A stretch of 64,000 nucleotides of DNA from NCBI GenBank assembly GCA_964556895.1, contig CAZKYC010000003.1, positions 1 to 64,000 on the forward strand. Reading direction: 5' to 3'. Below are positions 1 to 8,518 of this stretch, one piece after another (within the stretch, counting starts at the first letter, position 1; each line of letters opens with the position of its first letter). The notes below the pieces were generated by a model, which ran no database searches, was not told the origin of the DNA, and saw nothing but the letters and a program-made list of their open reading frames with translations. Origin of the DNA: Hinthialibacter sp964556895. GTDB taxonomy: Bacteria > Hinthialibacterota > Hinthialibacteria > Hinthialibacterales > Hinthialibacteraceae. Position numbers and translations under genes: made by a program.

Positions 1-74
1 CGCCGTCGCCTTGAAGTTCTCTTGGCGTTCCGGCACAATGACGTATTGATTCAGACCCCAACAGGAGGACTCAA

Positions 75-1115
75 ATGGTTCGTAAATTTGCATTGCTTAC
101 TCTCGCATTCGCCGTATTCGCGTCGGGCGCCGCGTTCGCCCAAAGTGATAATGAAGCCAAAGAAAAAGTGAAACCTTATCTCGGCAACTGGGCGCTTGAC
201 CTGCCCGGCGGCGCGGGCTGGCTCAACATTCGCCTGGTCGACGACAAATATCTCGACGGCGACATTCTCTGGATGGGCGGCAGCGTCGTCCCTGTCGCGA
301 ACGTGTATTGGTTCCAACGCGGCGTGGTAGTGACCCGCGTGTTTAACACGCCGCGCGTGTGGGAAGGGAAAAAGGTCGTACGCAGCCATACCCGCACCCA
401 GGCGATGTATATCGCTGTCGACCCTGACGACAAAGACAAGATCAAAGTCTCAAGCGGCGAACCCAAAACCAGCGGCCTTGGCGTCAAGATGATTGAATTT
501 ACCGGCAAGCGCATCCCAGCGCACCCCGCCGCGCCAGATCTGTCGAGCCTGAAATATGACAAAGCCATCACCCTGTTTAACGAAAAAAACCTCGACGGCT
601 GGAAACTCACCAACGAAAACCAGGTCAATGGCTGGTCAGCCAAAGACGGCGTGTTGATCAACGACCCCAAACAAGAAAAAGGCAAGCCGCACATCAGCTA
701 CGGCAACCTGCGTACCGTCGATGAATTTGAAGACTTCAACCTTTCGCTCGAAGTCAAAGTCTTGCCCAATGGCAACAGCGGCGTCTATCTGCGCGGCATC
801 TATGAAGTACAAGTCGCCGACTCGTACGGCAAGCCGCTCGACAGCCATCACATGGGCGGCATTTATAGCCGTATCACACCACTCGTGAACGCCGAAAAGC
901 CCGCCGGCGAATGGCAAAAATATGACATCACTCTTTGTGACCGCCACATCAATGTGGTGTTAAACGGCACGGTCATCATCGACAACCAGCCCGTCATGGG
1001 TTGCACCGGCGGCGCGTTAACCTCCGATGAATTTAAGCCCGGCCCGATTTACCTGCAGGGCGACCACACCGGCGTTGAATACCGTAATATAGTCCTAAAG
1101 CCGATTAAGAAATAA
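75..1115 (+). CDS. Secreted DUF1080 (3-keto-disaccharide hydrolase-like) protein
   Basis: 346 residues. The N-terminus has a typical signal peptide (KFALLTLAFAVFASGAAFAQ), so the product is exported. Residues from about 160 to the end form a DUF1080 jelly-roll domain: it opens with ITLFNEKNLDGWKL, continues through FNLSLEVKVLPNGNSGVYLRG, and ends in EYRNIVLKPI. This family is linked to laminarinase-like folds and 3-keto-glycoside hydrolysis, and is abundant in Planctomycetes-like polysaccharide degraders. The first 140 residues are a smaller beta-rich region I do not recognise. AGGAGG lies 7 bases before the ATG, which fixes the start. A strong terminator follows. The substrate is not visible from sequence. 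Confidence 0.85.
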   Translation: MVRKFALLTLAFAVFASGAAFAQSDNEAKEKVKPYLGNWALDLPGGAGWLNIRLVDDKYLDGDILWMGGSVVPVANVYWFQRGVVVTRVFNTPRVWEGKKVVRSHTRTQAMYIAVDPDDKDKIKVSSGEPKTSGLGVKMIEFTGKRIPAHPAAPDLSSLKYDKAITLFNEKNLDGWKLTNENQVNGWSAKDGVLINDPKQEKGKPHISYGNLRTVDEFEDFNLSLEVKVLPNGNSGVYLRGIYEVQVADSYGKPLDSHHMGGIYSRITPLVNAEKPAGEWQKYDITLCDRHINVVLNGTVIIDNQPVMGCTGGALTSDEFKPGPIYLQGDHTGVEYRNIVLKPIKK

Positions 1116-1136
1116 GCAACCATCAATCTCTATATC

Positions 1137-1178
1137 AAAAACGCCCGGAAGCGCCTCGCGCCTCCGGGCGTTTTCTTT
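1137..1178 (+). terminator. Intrinsic terminator after the DUF1080 gene
   Basis: The stem CGCCCGGA (1142-1149) pairs with TCCGGGCG (1163-1170), followed by TTTTCTTT. An A-run before the stem means it could work in both directions. Confidence 0.85.
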
Positions 1179-1248
1179 AGAGCTGCATGACTTTAGAAAT
1201 ACTCATTCGTTTTACAAATGAACACTCAAAGCCATTTCAATTGATTTA

Positions 1249-1358
1249 TAGTGGTTCCCAGAATTATGTGCGCATTGAGTTTTCATAACTGCATCTATCG
1301 CTGTCCGCCGCGGCGGATACGGGCGCGCTTAACGCACATACTTTTGATAAACGCTCTA
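1249..1358 (+). repeat. Repeat family A copy 1 (110-bp MITE-like element)
   Basis: One of three 110-bp copies (others at 13090-13199 and 32804-32913). It begins and ends with TA. The two ends are imperfect inverted repeats, clearest around ATGTGCG near the left end and CGCACAT near the right end. The centre holds the perfect palindrome TCCGCCGCGGCGGA. There is no coding capacity. Small size, terminal inverted repeats and TA ends fit a MITE mobilised by an IS630/Tc1-type transposase, but that is inference. Confidence 0.8.
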
Positions 1359-1373
1359 GTCGCGCAATCGTTT

Positions 1374-1453
1374 GGCGCGGGGATGTCTCTCTTCGCTTCA
1401 GTGCGGGCTTTGAGGCCCATTTACACAGGCGCTCACAGAGTTGCCCCCGCACC
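1374..1453 (+). repeat. Repeat family B copy 1 (imperfect palindrome)
   Basis: About 80 bp. The outer arms are degenerate here (GGCGCGG against CCCCGCACC). The inner landmarks CTTCGCTTCAGTGCGGGCTT and CACAGGCGCTCACAGAGTTG are shared with the other four copies. It lies 15 bp after repeat A copy 1. Confidence 0.75.
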
Positions 1454-1553
1454 CAGCAAGAAAGCAATTGAAATTAGATAGTCTCTCTGCAGAAATGAAC
1501 CTTGATTTGAAATGGCTTTGAGATTGTATTTCACTTTTTGAGGAATACTCACC

Positions 1554-1985
1554 ATGAATCCAGCGTTTTGGGCGGACGTCTTACTGATCATTCATTTCAC
1601 GTTTGTGTTAGGCGTGATTGTTCCTGTACCATTGATCGCCATCGGGGCGCTATTGAACTGGCGTTGGGTGAGAAACATTTGGTTTCGCTGCATCCACCTG
1701 GCGATGATCGGCGTGGTTACGCTTCAGGCGGTCGTTGGGGCCATCTGCCCACTCACGATATGGGAAAGCCAGCTGAGGCAACTGGCGGGCGCAGAAGGGT
1801 ATGAGCATACCTTTATGAGGCATTGGGTGTCGCAGTTGATGTATTACGACGCCGAACCGTGGGTGTTTACGGTGGCGTATTGCCTGTTAACTGCGATGAT
1901 TGTGAGCCTGTTTTGGCTGGCCCCGGTCAATTGGCCGACAAAGCGCGGCCGGCCAAAAAAACTCGATCTCAGGCTAACACCATAA
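1554..1985 (+). CDS. DUF2784 family small membrane protein
   Basis: 143 residues with about four hydrophobic helices: ADVLLIIHFTFVLGVIVPVPL, a helix around IHLAMIGVVTLQAVVGA, and YCLLTAMIVSLFWLAPV near the C-terminus. The order of helices, the CPLTIWE motif after helix 3, and the HWVSQLMYYDAEPWVFT stretch match the DUF2784 family, whose function is unknown. GAGG lies 11 bases before the ATG. The 3' end overlaps the convergent PIN-domain gene by 17 bp. It sits alone downstream of repeats A1 and B1, so its promoter may lie in or after the repeat. Confidence 0.75.
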   Translation: MNPAFWADVLLIIHFTFVLGVIVPVPLIAIGALLNWRWVRNIWFRCIHLAMIGVVTLQAVVGAICPLTIWESQLRQLAGAEGYEHTFMRHWVSQLMYYDAEPWVFTVAYCLLTAMIVSLFWLAPVNWPTKRGRPKKLDLRLTP

Positions 1986-2373
1986 TCTGTCCGGGCGTCT
2001 TGCGGCCCAATGGCGTGCTGTCAAACACTTCGTTGTAACTGACGATAGTGAGGTAATATTTTTCCGCCGCGACATACTGATGGGCGTCATGGTAATCAAG
2101 GTTGTATTGGTCCATGGTGCGCAGGATGCGTTTAATGTCTTCCGGCTCGAGATGGATTAGAGTCCCGCCGCCGTCGACGAACACATCCAAGATAAACTTG
2201 GCGAGCACATCATCGCTTTGATGGCGTTTGAGAATCATCGAAATGCTGTTCAACGAAAACGCCGTCGCAAAAAACGCGTCTGACGAAAAATGATTGAGCA
2301 TTTTACCGACGTCTTCTGAATGCTTGCCGTCAAACAGGCGTTCTAACCAGACATGCGTGTCAAATAAATACAT
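1969..2373 (-). CDS. PIN-domain toxin (VapC-like)
   Basis: 134 residues. It opens with the PIN signature YLFDTHVWLERL, where Asp5 is the first acidic metal ligand. A later acidic pair lies in NLDYHDAHQYVAAE and the last strand is YYLTIVSYNEVFD. VapC-type PIN proteins are Mg-dependent RNases, often cleaving tRNA or rRNA, held inactive by a partner. The start has a GGGGGG ribosome site 5 bases upstream. It follows the small antitoxin-like gene by 9 bp on the same strand, the usual antitoxin-first order. The family assignment is confident; the RNA target is unknown. Confidence 0.8.
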   Translation of the reverse strand: MYLFDTHVWLERLFDGKHSEDVGKMLNHFSSDAFFATAFSLNSISMILKRHQSDDVLAKFILDVFVDGGGTLIHLEPEDIKRILRTMDQYNLDYHDAHQYVAAEKYYLTIVSYNEVFDSTPLGRKTPGQIMVLA

Positions 2374-2382
2374 AAAGCCCCC

Positions 2383-2580
2383 CTAGCCGTGATAGGTAGA
2401 CCGCTGAAGATCCAGCATCGACTGTCCACCATTGGCTGACGCCAGCTTGCCCGCCCAGTCTTGGCGCAACCGGGTTTTGACCCGCTGTGACCCACGCGCC
2501 ATCATGGTTTGGATAAACTCGCCCACTTCGTTTTTCTGGTCATCGGTCAGGCTGTTGATGACCTCGTTTAAGTTATCCAT
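2383..2580 (-). CDS. Antitoxin-like small protein (DUF2281/VapB type)
   Basis: 65 residues. The N-terminal helix (MDNLNEVINSLTDDQKNEV) and the C-terminal block LRQDWAGKLASANGGQSMLDLQ resemble the short DUF2281-type antitoxins that precede PIN toxins, whose tail usually reads RQDWAGAL...ELQ. The C-terminal part would bind and block the toxin. GGAG lies 7 bases before the ATG. The toxin gene follows after 9 bp, so the two are almost certainly one operon. I see no clear DNA-binding domain, so self-repression is uncertain. Confidence 0.75.
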   Translation of the reverse strand: MDNLNEVINSLTDDQKNEVGEFIQTMMARGSQRVKTRLRQDWAGKLASANGGQSMLDLQRSTYHG

Positions 2581-2634
2581 ATCGTTACTCCATATTAGAC
2601 ATTATCTCAAAAATATTATCGTGTTACAGCGGGC

Positions 2635-2708
2635 GGCGTGTGTATAACTCTGCTCGCGTTAGTGCTTCTCCACTTAGAAGCACAGGCGCTCCCCGTTACG
2701 CCCACGCC
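2635..2708 (+). repeat. Repeat family B copy 2
   Basis: A 74-bp imperfect palindrome with arms GGCGTG and CACGCC. It shares AACTCTGCTCGC and CACAGGCGCTC with copies 1, 3, 4 and 5. Similarity continues about 25 bp past the right arm to a CAATCATTG-like end also seen beside copies 4 and 5. It fills most of the 300-bp gap between the antitoxin gene and tpx. Confidence 0.8.
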
Positions 2709-2825
2709 TATATTGGCTGTTCAATCATTGATACGTTAAAACCTTATCAAAGAGCAATCTTTTGTTAGAGAAGGCTTTTGATTATCAATCACTGTACCAC
2801 GGCGGGCGCGACAGTTCCAACAACT

Positions 2826-2855
2826 AAAACGGGACGCAGCATCTGCCGCGCCCCG
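2826..2855 (-). terminator. Intrinsic terminator of tpx
   Basis: Read on the minus strand, CGGGGCGCGGC pairs with GCTGCGTCCCG through eleven pairs, two of them G-U, and is followed by TTTT. On the plus strand the same positions give A-C mismatches, so the hairpin is built for the minus-strand transcript. Confidence 0.75.
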
Positions 2856-2880
2856 AATTGTGGAATTCCGTGAAACTCGC

Positions 2881-3390
2881 TTACGCGCCAGCGGCTTGGG
2901 CGGCTTCGAGCGCTTTGTCGTAATCTGGGTGTTCGGTCACTTCGCCGACGATTTCTTGATACGCCAACTTGCCGTCTTTATCAACGACAAACACGGCGCG
3001 GGTGCAGAGGCACAGCTCTTTAATCAAGACGCCGAATGTTTCGGCGAAGTTGCGCTGTTGATAGTCTGACAGGGTAATGACATTTTCGAGGCCTTCCGCG
3101 CCGCAAAAACGCTTAAGAGCAAACGGTAAGTCGAGGCTGATGGTCAAGACTTTTGCGTTCAGTTTGCTGGCTTCTTCGTTGAAGCGCTTGGTCTGAACTT
3201 CACACACAGGTGTGTCGACCGACGGTACCGAAGAAATGATGACCACCTCGCCTTTGAGGTCAGAGAGTTTGACCGGCTGAAGGCCATTATCGACAACGCA
3301 GAAGTCTGGGGCCGCATCGCCTACCTTGAGTTCGGGGCCGACCAATGTCATCGCGCCGCCCTTAAACGTAATAACGCCAGTACGTTCCAT
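2881..3390 (-). CDS. tpx: Thiol peroxidase (Tpx, peroxiredoxin)
   Basis: 169 residues, the usual Tpx length. The family motif SVDTPVC holds the peroxidatic Cys63, and RFCGAEGLENVITLSD holds the resolving Cys96, together an atypical 2-Cys peroxiredoxin reduced by thioredoxin. It removes H2O2 and alkyl hydroperoxides in the cytoplasm or periplasm; no signal peptide is visible. I chose the ATG at 3390, 13 codons inside the longest frame, because GGAG lies 9 bases upstream and the protein then starts like other Tpx proteins. It stands alone with its own terminator. Confidence 0.93.
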   Translation of the reverse strand: MERTGVITFKGGAMTLVGPELKVGDAAPDFCVVDNGLQPVKLSDLKGEVVIISSVPSVDTPVCEVQTKRFNEEASKLNAKVLTISLDLPFALKRFCGAEGLENVITLSDYQQRNFAETFGVLIKELCLCTRAVFVVDKDGKLAYQEIVGEVTEHPDYDKALEAAQAAGA

Positions 3391-3547
3391 GTTTTTCTCC
3401 TTTAACAATTCACTATAAGTTTTCCCCACCAGATGTTGCTGCGCCGAACCCGTTTGTTTTGGGGTATGGCGGGATGATATCGACAGTCATTCGCCTGTCA
3501 AGCAAAGCCCGTCAAAATAGCATGAAAAGCGCACATCGCCGCATGAC

Positions 3548-4564
3548 TTATTCTGTTTGAGCGTATTCAATGGTTCGGCGGTCAACGCTGACTGGGACGT
3601 ACACCCGGCGGTCGCTGATTTTTGGGCGTTGAAACACCCCGCGAGCGATCCAGTTGCCCTTGTTGTCGTAGGTATAGTCTAACCACTCGTGGTTTAACGG
3701 ACGGTTTTTAATGCCCGTTTCTTTCACTTCTGTGCGAAGACCAAATCGGTTAACTTTAAACTCGCCGCGATATTCAAGCCCGCCGCGCTTGGTATGGATC
3801 TGACGGTCGATCACCCGCCCTTGATCATCTCGTATGATTATCAGATTGCCTGATTCAGCGCCGGATTTGTCGAAATACGACTCGCCCAACAACCGCCCTT
3901 CATCGTCGAACCGTTTAACATGTTTGACAAGAAAGTTGTTGTCTGCGTCATAATGCTCCATCCACACCAGGCGGCCGTCTTGTTCGTAGCGGTAGCGAAC
4001 CGTCTCGTCTCTAGGCGGACGCGAGAACTGCCTTCGCTCAGATGTTAAGGCGCCTTTTTCATCATAAGAATACTGGTGTTTCTCGATCCATTCGCCGTTA
4101 CCCTCAAATATGGCCCAATCGGTTTTTAGACCGTTTGTGTTATACGAATAAGCCTCTTTGCGGTTGATCTCGCCGTCTTTGCCATACCGAACCAGAGACG
4201 TGCGGCGCCCGTTGGCGTCATAGAGAAACTCCGTCCGGTCAAGTAGTTCGCCGCCGCGAGTACGAACAAACTCCAGCGCCTGGCCATCCTCGTTGAATTT
4301 CACCGACGCCGTTTCGTAGCGAAGCCCCTGGGCCTGAATTGGCGCAGCGCCAGGAAAGGTCGCTTCGCCTAAAATCGGCACTTCAACGTCAACAATGTCG
4401 CCCGTCAGCCACGCGCGCGAGCGCTGGTCGCAGATGATTCGTTCAATGGTGACCTTGGATGGATTTCCCTTTATTTGATCCAGTTTAAACTCATTAAGAA
4501 CATCGGCAGCCTGGGTGGAAATCACCAATACTGCCGAAAACAAGAAAACACATATAACCCGCAT
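3548..4564 (-). CDS. Secreted YD-repeat-like protein of unknown function
   Basis: 338 residues. The N-terminus (MRVICVFLFSAVLVISTQAAD) is a signal peptide. From about residue 85 there are six or more repeats of about 25 residues of the type F-Y-D-x-x-G-R, for example TEFLYDANGRRTSLVRY, YSYNTNGLKTDW, YSYDEKGALTSE and YRYEQDGRLVWM. This is the pattern of RHS/YD repeats, which form beta-rich extracellular shells. No RHS core or toxin domain follows, so it is a small stand-alone member. Its role is unknown. It is transcribed away from dnaG. Confidence 0.65.
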   Translation of the reverse strand: MRVICVFLFSAVLVISTQAADVLNEFKLDQIKGNPSKVTIERIICDQRSRAWLTGDIVDVEVPILGEATFPGAAPIQAQGLRYETASVKFNEDGQALEFVRTRGGELLDRTEFLYDANGRRTSLVRYGKDGEINRKEAYSYNTNGLKTDWAIFEGNGEWIEKHQYSYDEKGALTSERRQFSRPPRDETVRYRYEQDGRLVWMEHYDADNNFLVKHVKRFDDEGRLLGESYFDKSGAESGNLIIIRDDQGRVIDRQIHTKRGGLEYRGEFKVNRFGLRTEVKETGIKNRPLNHEWLDYTYDNKGNWIARGVFQRPKISDRRVYVPVSVDRRTIEYAQTE

Positions 4565-4724
4565 CGAAAACCTCGTATGTATGAATATTTCAGTAAAACT
4601 ATTCTACTATCTCTTACCAAAAATGTTGCGGGCGGGGGAGCGGTATGAATCCAGTATCTTCATCCTGAGTCGATGGGCGGTTTGATGTATAGTTATTGAT
4701 ATCCAGAATTTGAAATGAACGCCC

Positions 4725-6548
4725 ATGGCTTCAAACGACCAAGTTAAAGAACAGATACTCGACCGCGCCGATATCGCAGAGGTAGTCGGCCAATACGTCC
4801 ATCTCAAATCACGCGGCGGGCGTTTGTTTGGCTTGTGCCCGTTTCACAAAGAAAAAACGCCCTCGTTTAGCGTCAACGCTGAGCGCGGGTTCTACCACTG
4901 TTTTGGCTGCGGCGCCGGCGGCAACGTGATTGACTTCGTCATGGGCGTTGAGAACCTGACCTACCCCGAAGCGCGGCGCATGTTGGCCGAAAAACTCGGC
5001 ATTGAGATCAAGCCCGCGCATGGCTCGTTTCGCAAACACCAAGAGATCGACCGCTATCAAATCATGGAAGCGGCGGCGCGGTTTTATCAGCGCAATTTGA
5101 AATCCAGCAAGCCAGCGATGGAGTATTTGTTGAACCGCGGTCTGACAAAAGATGACATTCAAACGTTCGGTTTAGGGTTCGCCGCTCCAGGCTGGGACAA
5201 CCTTCTTTACACCATCAAGAAAAAAAACATCCCTGAAGCGGTCGTAGACGAGTTGGGCCTGATTGTTAAAAGCGACAAAAAAGACGGATACTATGACCGC
5301 TTTCGCAACCGCATCATGTTCCCCATTCGCAATACGATCGGGCGTGTGATCGCCTTTGGGGGCCGCGCCATGGACCCCGAAGACACGGCTAAATACCTCA
5401 ATAGCAATGAAACCCCGCTGTTTAATAAATCGAAAGTGATGTACCTGCTTGACCAGGCCAAGACCATCATCAAAGAACGCGGCGTGGTGGCGGTCGAAGG
5501 GTATATGGACGCTATCATGCTGCATAAGTTTGGCTTCACCCAGGCGGTGGCGACGCTGGGCACGGCGCTGACTGGCGAGCACGTCCATTTACTGCGGCGC
5601 TATACCGACCGCTATACCCTGCTCTATGACGGAGACGCGGCGGGCATTCGCGCAGCGCAGCGCGGAGTAGAACTATTCTTTGAACAGGGCCTGGCGGTCA
5701 ACGTCGCGCTATTGCCCGGCGGGCAGGACCCGGATGACTTCTTGCGCGAGCGCGGCGAGAGCGCCATGCAGGAACTGCTTGACAATTCGCTGGATGGGTT
5801 TGAATTCACGTTGTTGCAGGAGATGCAAGACCGCGACCCGGCCCAGCCCCAACATAAAAATGCGATTGTCGAGGGCGTAACGCCGCTGTTATTGCGCATC
5901 CCTGAAGCGTTCATCCGCAATGATTACGTTCGCCTGTTGGCGGAAAAAATCGGCGCTGATGCAGGCGCTGTTCAGGAATCAATCAATCGCAAAGCGTCAA
6001 AAGCGCGGGCGCCTCAAATTCGCCAACAAGATGACGCGCCCCCCCCAAACCCCGTCGAGGTGAATGACCCGATGCGGCTTCATAAAGAGGCGCTGATTCG
6101 CCTATTGGCGTTTCAACATGGGTTCATCTTGCCGGACGGTATGCTCGAAGCGCAGCGCCCCTGGTTGTTTGAAGACAACGAATGGGCAAACGTGCTGCCC
6201 AATTGGCTGAAGACGTTCAATGTCAATTCACGCCTTGACCGGATTCTCGACACGTTGCTTAAAGACAAGCCCGGCCAATCAAACGACTCAACCGCCGTGA
6301 AACTGTCAGAGATGTTTCCTGACAACCAAGACGCGGCGGCGTTCTTGCGCATCATTGAACACGAAGGCCTGCCCAACCGCGAAAAAGAATTGCGTAAAAT
6401 GCACGATCAAGTCATGAGCGGCCTGAATGAAGGACTCGAAAAACGACAATGGGAACAGACCAAACTGAGCGCCCAGTCTGACCCAATGCAGGCGCTAAAA
6501 GCGCTCGATCAACAATTGTTTGAACAGAAAGACGAACCAATCTCATGA
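4725..6548 (+). CDS. dnaG: DNA primase DnaG
   Basis: 607 residues. The zinc-binding CHC2 domain is intact (Cys38, His41, Cys59, Cys62 in LCPFHKEKTPSF and YHCFGCGAGG). The catalytic core follows, with the Toprim motifs VAVEGYMDAIM (near residue 257) and LYDGDAAGIRAA (near 302). The C-terminal part from about 430 would bind the DnaB helicase and is weakly conserved. It makes RNA primers at the replication fork. The usual neighbours rpsU and rpoD are absent; instead the stop codon overlaps an M28-like gene. There is no strong ribosome site before the ATG. Confidence 0.95.
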   Translation: MASNDQVKEQILDRADIAEVVGQYVHLKSRGGRLFGLCPFHKEKTPSFSVNAERGFYHCFGCGAGGNVIDFVMGVENLTYPEARRMLAEKLGIEIKPAHGSFRKHQEIDRYQIMEAAARFYQRNLKSSKPAMEYLLNRGLTKDDIQTFGLGFAAPGWDNLLYTIKKKNIPEAVVDELGLIVKSDKKDGYYDRFRNRIMFPIRNTIGRVIAFGGRAMDPEDTAKYLNSNETPLFNKSKVMYLLDQAKTIIKERGVVAVEGYMDAIMLHKFGFTQAVATLGTALTGEHVHLLRRYTDRYTLLYDGDAAGIRAAQRGVELFFEQGLAVNVALLPGGQDPDDFLRERGESAMQELLDNSLDGFEFTLLQEMQDRDPAQPQHKNAIVEGVTPLLLRIPEAFIRNDYVRLLAEKIGADAGAVQESINRKASKARAPQIRQQDDAPPPNPVEVNDPMRLHKEALIRLLAFQHGFILPDGMLEAQRPWLFEDNEWANVLPNWLKTFNVNSRLDRILDTLLKDKPGQSNDSTAVKLSEMFPDNQDAAAFLRIIEHEGLPNREKELRKMHDQVMSGLNEGLEKRQWEQTKLSAQSDPMQALKALDQQLFEQKDEPIS

Positions 6549-8518
6549 ATTTTCAAGGCATTTTTCACCTGTTTATGCAACATGCGTCAGCTGACGCCGT
6601 CATCGAAAAAACCGAAGCGATTTGGGCCAACAACCGACCATCCGATTTTGACGGTTGGATAAAATCGGCCCAGCTCGCCAAGCAAGCGTTTGAAGACGAG
6701 GGGTTGAACGCTGACATTCGCGAGATTGCCGCCGACGGACAAAGCCTGTTCGGCGACATGGTCATGCCCAAATCATGGAACGGGCGCAAAGCCAAACTAG
6801 AGATGGTCGCGCCTAAAGAAACCGTCATCGCCGACCGCAGCGACAATAGTTTGTTTCTCGGTATGTGGTCGCCCCCCACCGCGCCTAATGGCATGGAAGC
6901 GCAACTGGTTTGTTGTGAGAACGAAGACGCGGTGAACCATTCAAAGGTAGACATTGAAGGAAAAATCGTACTCACCAAGGCCAAAATTGAATCCGTACGC
7001 CAGGCGGCCTCAGACAAGGGCGCCTCGGCGGTCATCTCATGTTGGTCAAACTCGCCCAACCACCCTGAATGGACGCAATGGATTCCCTCCAACAGCAACA
7101 GCCCCGGCGGCTGGGGCATGCACAAAAATGACGAACAGTTTATCGCTTTGTCGATTTCGCCGAACCAAGGCGAAGAACTATTTCAACTGGCTTCGGAGAA
7201 CGAAATCAAACTTCGTTTGTTCGTCGACGCCCACATGCAACCCGGCGCGCTGCCCATCGTTGACGCAACCATTGAAGGCGAAAGCGCCGATCAAGAAGCC
7301 TGGGTGTTGGCGCCGTTGAATGGCCCGGGCGCTAACTTTCACGCTGTCTCGGCGGCGGCGGCGCTCGAAGCCGCGCGCATCATTCAACTTGTCATCAAAG
7401 ACGGCGCCCTGCCCAAACCGTCGCGCACGCTGCGTTTCATCCTCGCGCCGCGACCGTATGGCGCGCTGGCGTATGCCCATCAATTCAAAGAAAACGCCCA
7501 AAAATCGTTGTTGGCGTTTTGTTTGGATTCCGCCGCGGGCGACCCTGACAGCGCCTGGAGCCGCTGGACGCTTCACACCGCACCGGCGCCGTTGCGGCAT
7601 TTCAGCGACGCGCTCATTCGGCGCATCACCAAAGACTATCTCGCTAATTGGCGCCCCCAGCGCATGACAGAAACCAAGCCGCTATCGCTGTCGTTTGACG
7701 TTCATTGGAACGACCCGGCGATTGGTATCCCCACTCATTGGCTGCACGGTGGGTCAGAAGACGAAGTGCGCCACACATCGGGCGACGACATGAGTTCGGT
7801 CAACCGGCGCTCCTGCCTTGACCTGGCGGTCATCACCGCTGCCACGGGTTATATTTGTTCTGTTCTGGGCGTTCCTGACATCCCCATTTTGTCACAATGG
7901 AACTACCGCCTGTCGCAAGAAAACCTGTGGGCCGAAGTCGATTATTGGATGGACAAAGCCGACGAAGCCCAAAGCGCCGCCGACCTGCATGAAATCTGGC
8001 GTGATGGGCGTCTACGTTTGCAAGCGAGAAAGAACGCCGAAGCCGCCGCGCTGCAAAGCCTGGGACAGATTGATCCGCTAGCCCACGAATGCTCCGAATG
8101 GAAAGTGGTTCGTGAATTAAACTACACACTCGGCGATTTGACCGACTCAGCCAGCGCCGCGGTGAGCGCCCATTTACAAACTCGTGCGGAAGTGTTGGAA
8201 GTCGACTTTCTGCCCGAAGAGCCGATTGACCATTCTCACGAAGACGACCGCGTCCCTAAACGCATTGGCGAAGCCATCGGCGCGATAACGCTGGATACAC
8301 TGCCCTACGATAAGTGGACATCACCGATTCGGCGTTCGCCGCGCACCAACGCGCCCTACATGTTGGCGTGGTGGCTGGTAGATGGAGAGCGCTCTATAGG
8401 AGAAATCGAACGGTTGGTCAGGCTTGAGATCCCTCAGTTTCGCGAGTGCATCCCGGCGTGGTTCACGTTTTTAGACAAACACGGCTACATCAAATTCTTA
8501 CATCAACAGGTAGACTAG
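6545..8518 (+). CDS. M28-like pseudo-peptidase coupled to dnaG
   Basis: 657 residues. Residues 60-240 resemble a protease-associated domain (for example GKIVLTKAKIESVRQAASDKGASAVI). Residues 240-440 follow the M28 zinc-aminopeptidase fold, but the metal-site positions have changed: the usual HLD reads PLN, the DN pair reads FH, and the Glu-Glu reads RPYG. Only the late His in VRHTSGDDMSS is kept. The last 70 residues (VDGERSIGEIERLV...FLDKHGYIKFL) look like a winged-helix tail seen in related M28 proteins. It has no signal peptide. ATGA overlap with dnaG implies translational coupling. A binding or regulatory role is likelier than catalysis. Confidence 0.6.
   Translation: MNFQGIFHLFMQHASADAVIEKTEAIWANNRPSDFDGWIKSAQLAKQAFEDEGLNADIREIAADGQSLFGDMVMPKSWNGRKAKLEMVAPKETVIADRSDNSLFLGMWSPPTAPNGMEAQLVCCENEDAVNHSKVDIEGKIVLTKAKIESVRQAASDKGASAVISCWSNSPNHPEWTQWIPSNSNSPGGWGMHKNDEQFIALSISPNQGEELFQLASENEIKLRLFVDAHMQPGALPIVDATIEGESADQEAWVLAPLNGPGANFHAVSAAAALEAARIIQLVIKDGALPKPSRTLRFILAPRPYGALAYAHQFKENAQKSLLAFCLDSAAGDPDSAWSRWTLHTAPAPLRHFSDALIRRITKDYLANWRPQRMTETKPLSLSFDVHWNDPAIGIPTHWLHGGSEDEVRHTSGDDMSSVNRRSCLDLAVITAATGYICSVLGVPDIPILSQWNYRLSQENLWAEVDYWMDKADEAQSAADLHEIWRDGRLRLQARKNAEAAALQSLGQIDPLAHECSEWKVVRELNYTLGDLTDSASAAVSAHLQTRAEVLEVDFLPEEPIDHSHEDDRVPKRIGEAIGAITLDTLPYDKWTSPIRRSPRTNAPYMLAWWLVDGERSIGEIERLVRLEIPQFRECIPAWFTFLDKHGYIKFLHQQVD

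Larger units (their letters stand above)
1116..1553. other. Intergenic region with terminator and repeats A1 and B1
   Basis: 438 bases without a credible gene. It holds the terminator, then repeat A copy 1 (1249-1358) and repeat B copy 1 (1374-1453). A short open frame across the repeats is a by-product of the repeat sequence, because the same peptide recurs at the second A copy. Confidence 0.7.

Noticed and set aside
2..49. Possible 3' end of an upstream gene (AVALKFSWRSGTMTY then TGA)
   Set aside because: Only 15 codons are visible, so a coding call cannot be supported.
1251..1481. A 76-codon ORF that looks similar to one at 13068-13334
   Set aside because: The shared peptide is only the translation of repeats A and B in the same frame; no ribosome site or family supports a gene.
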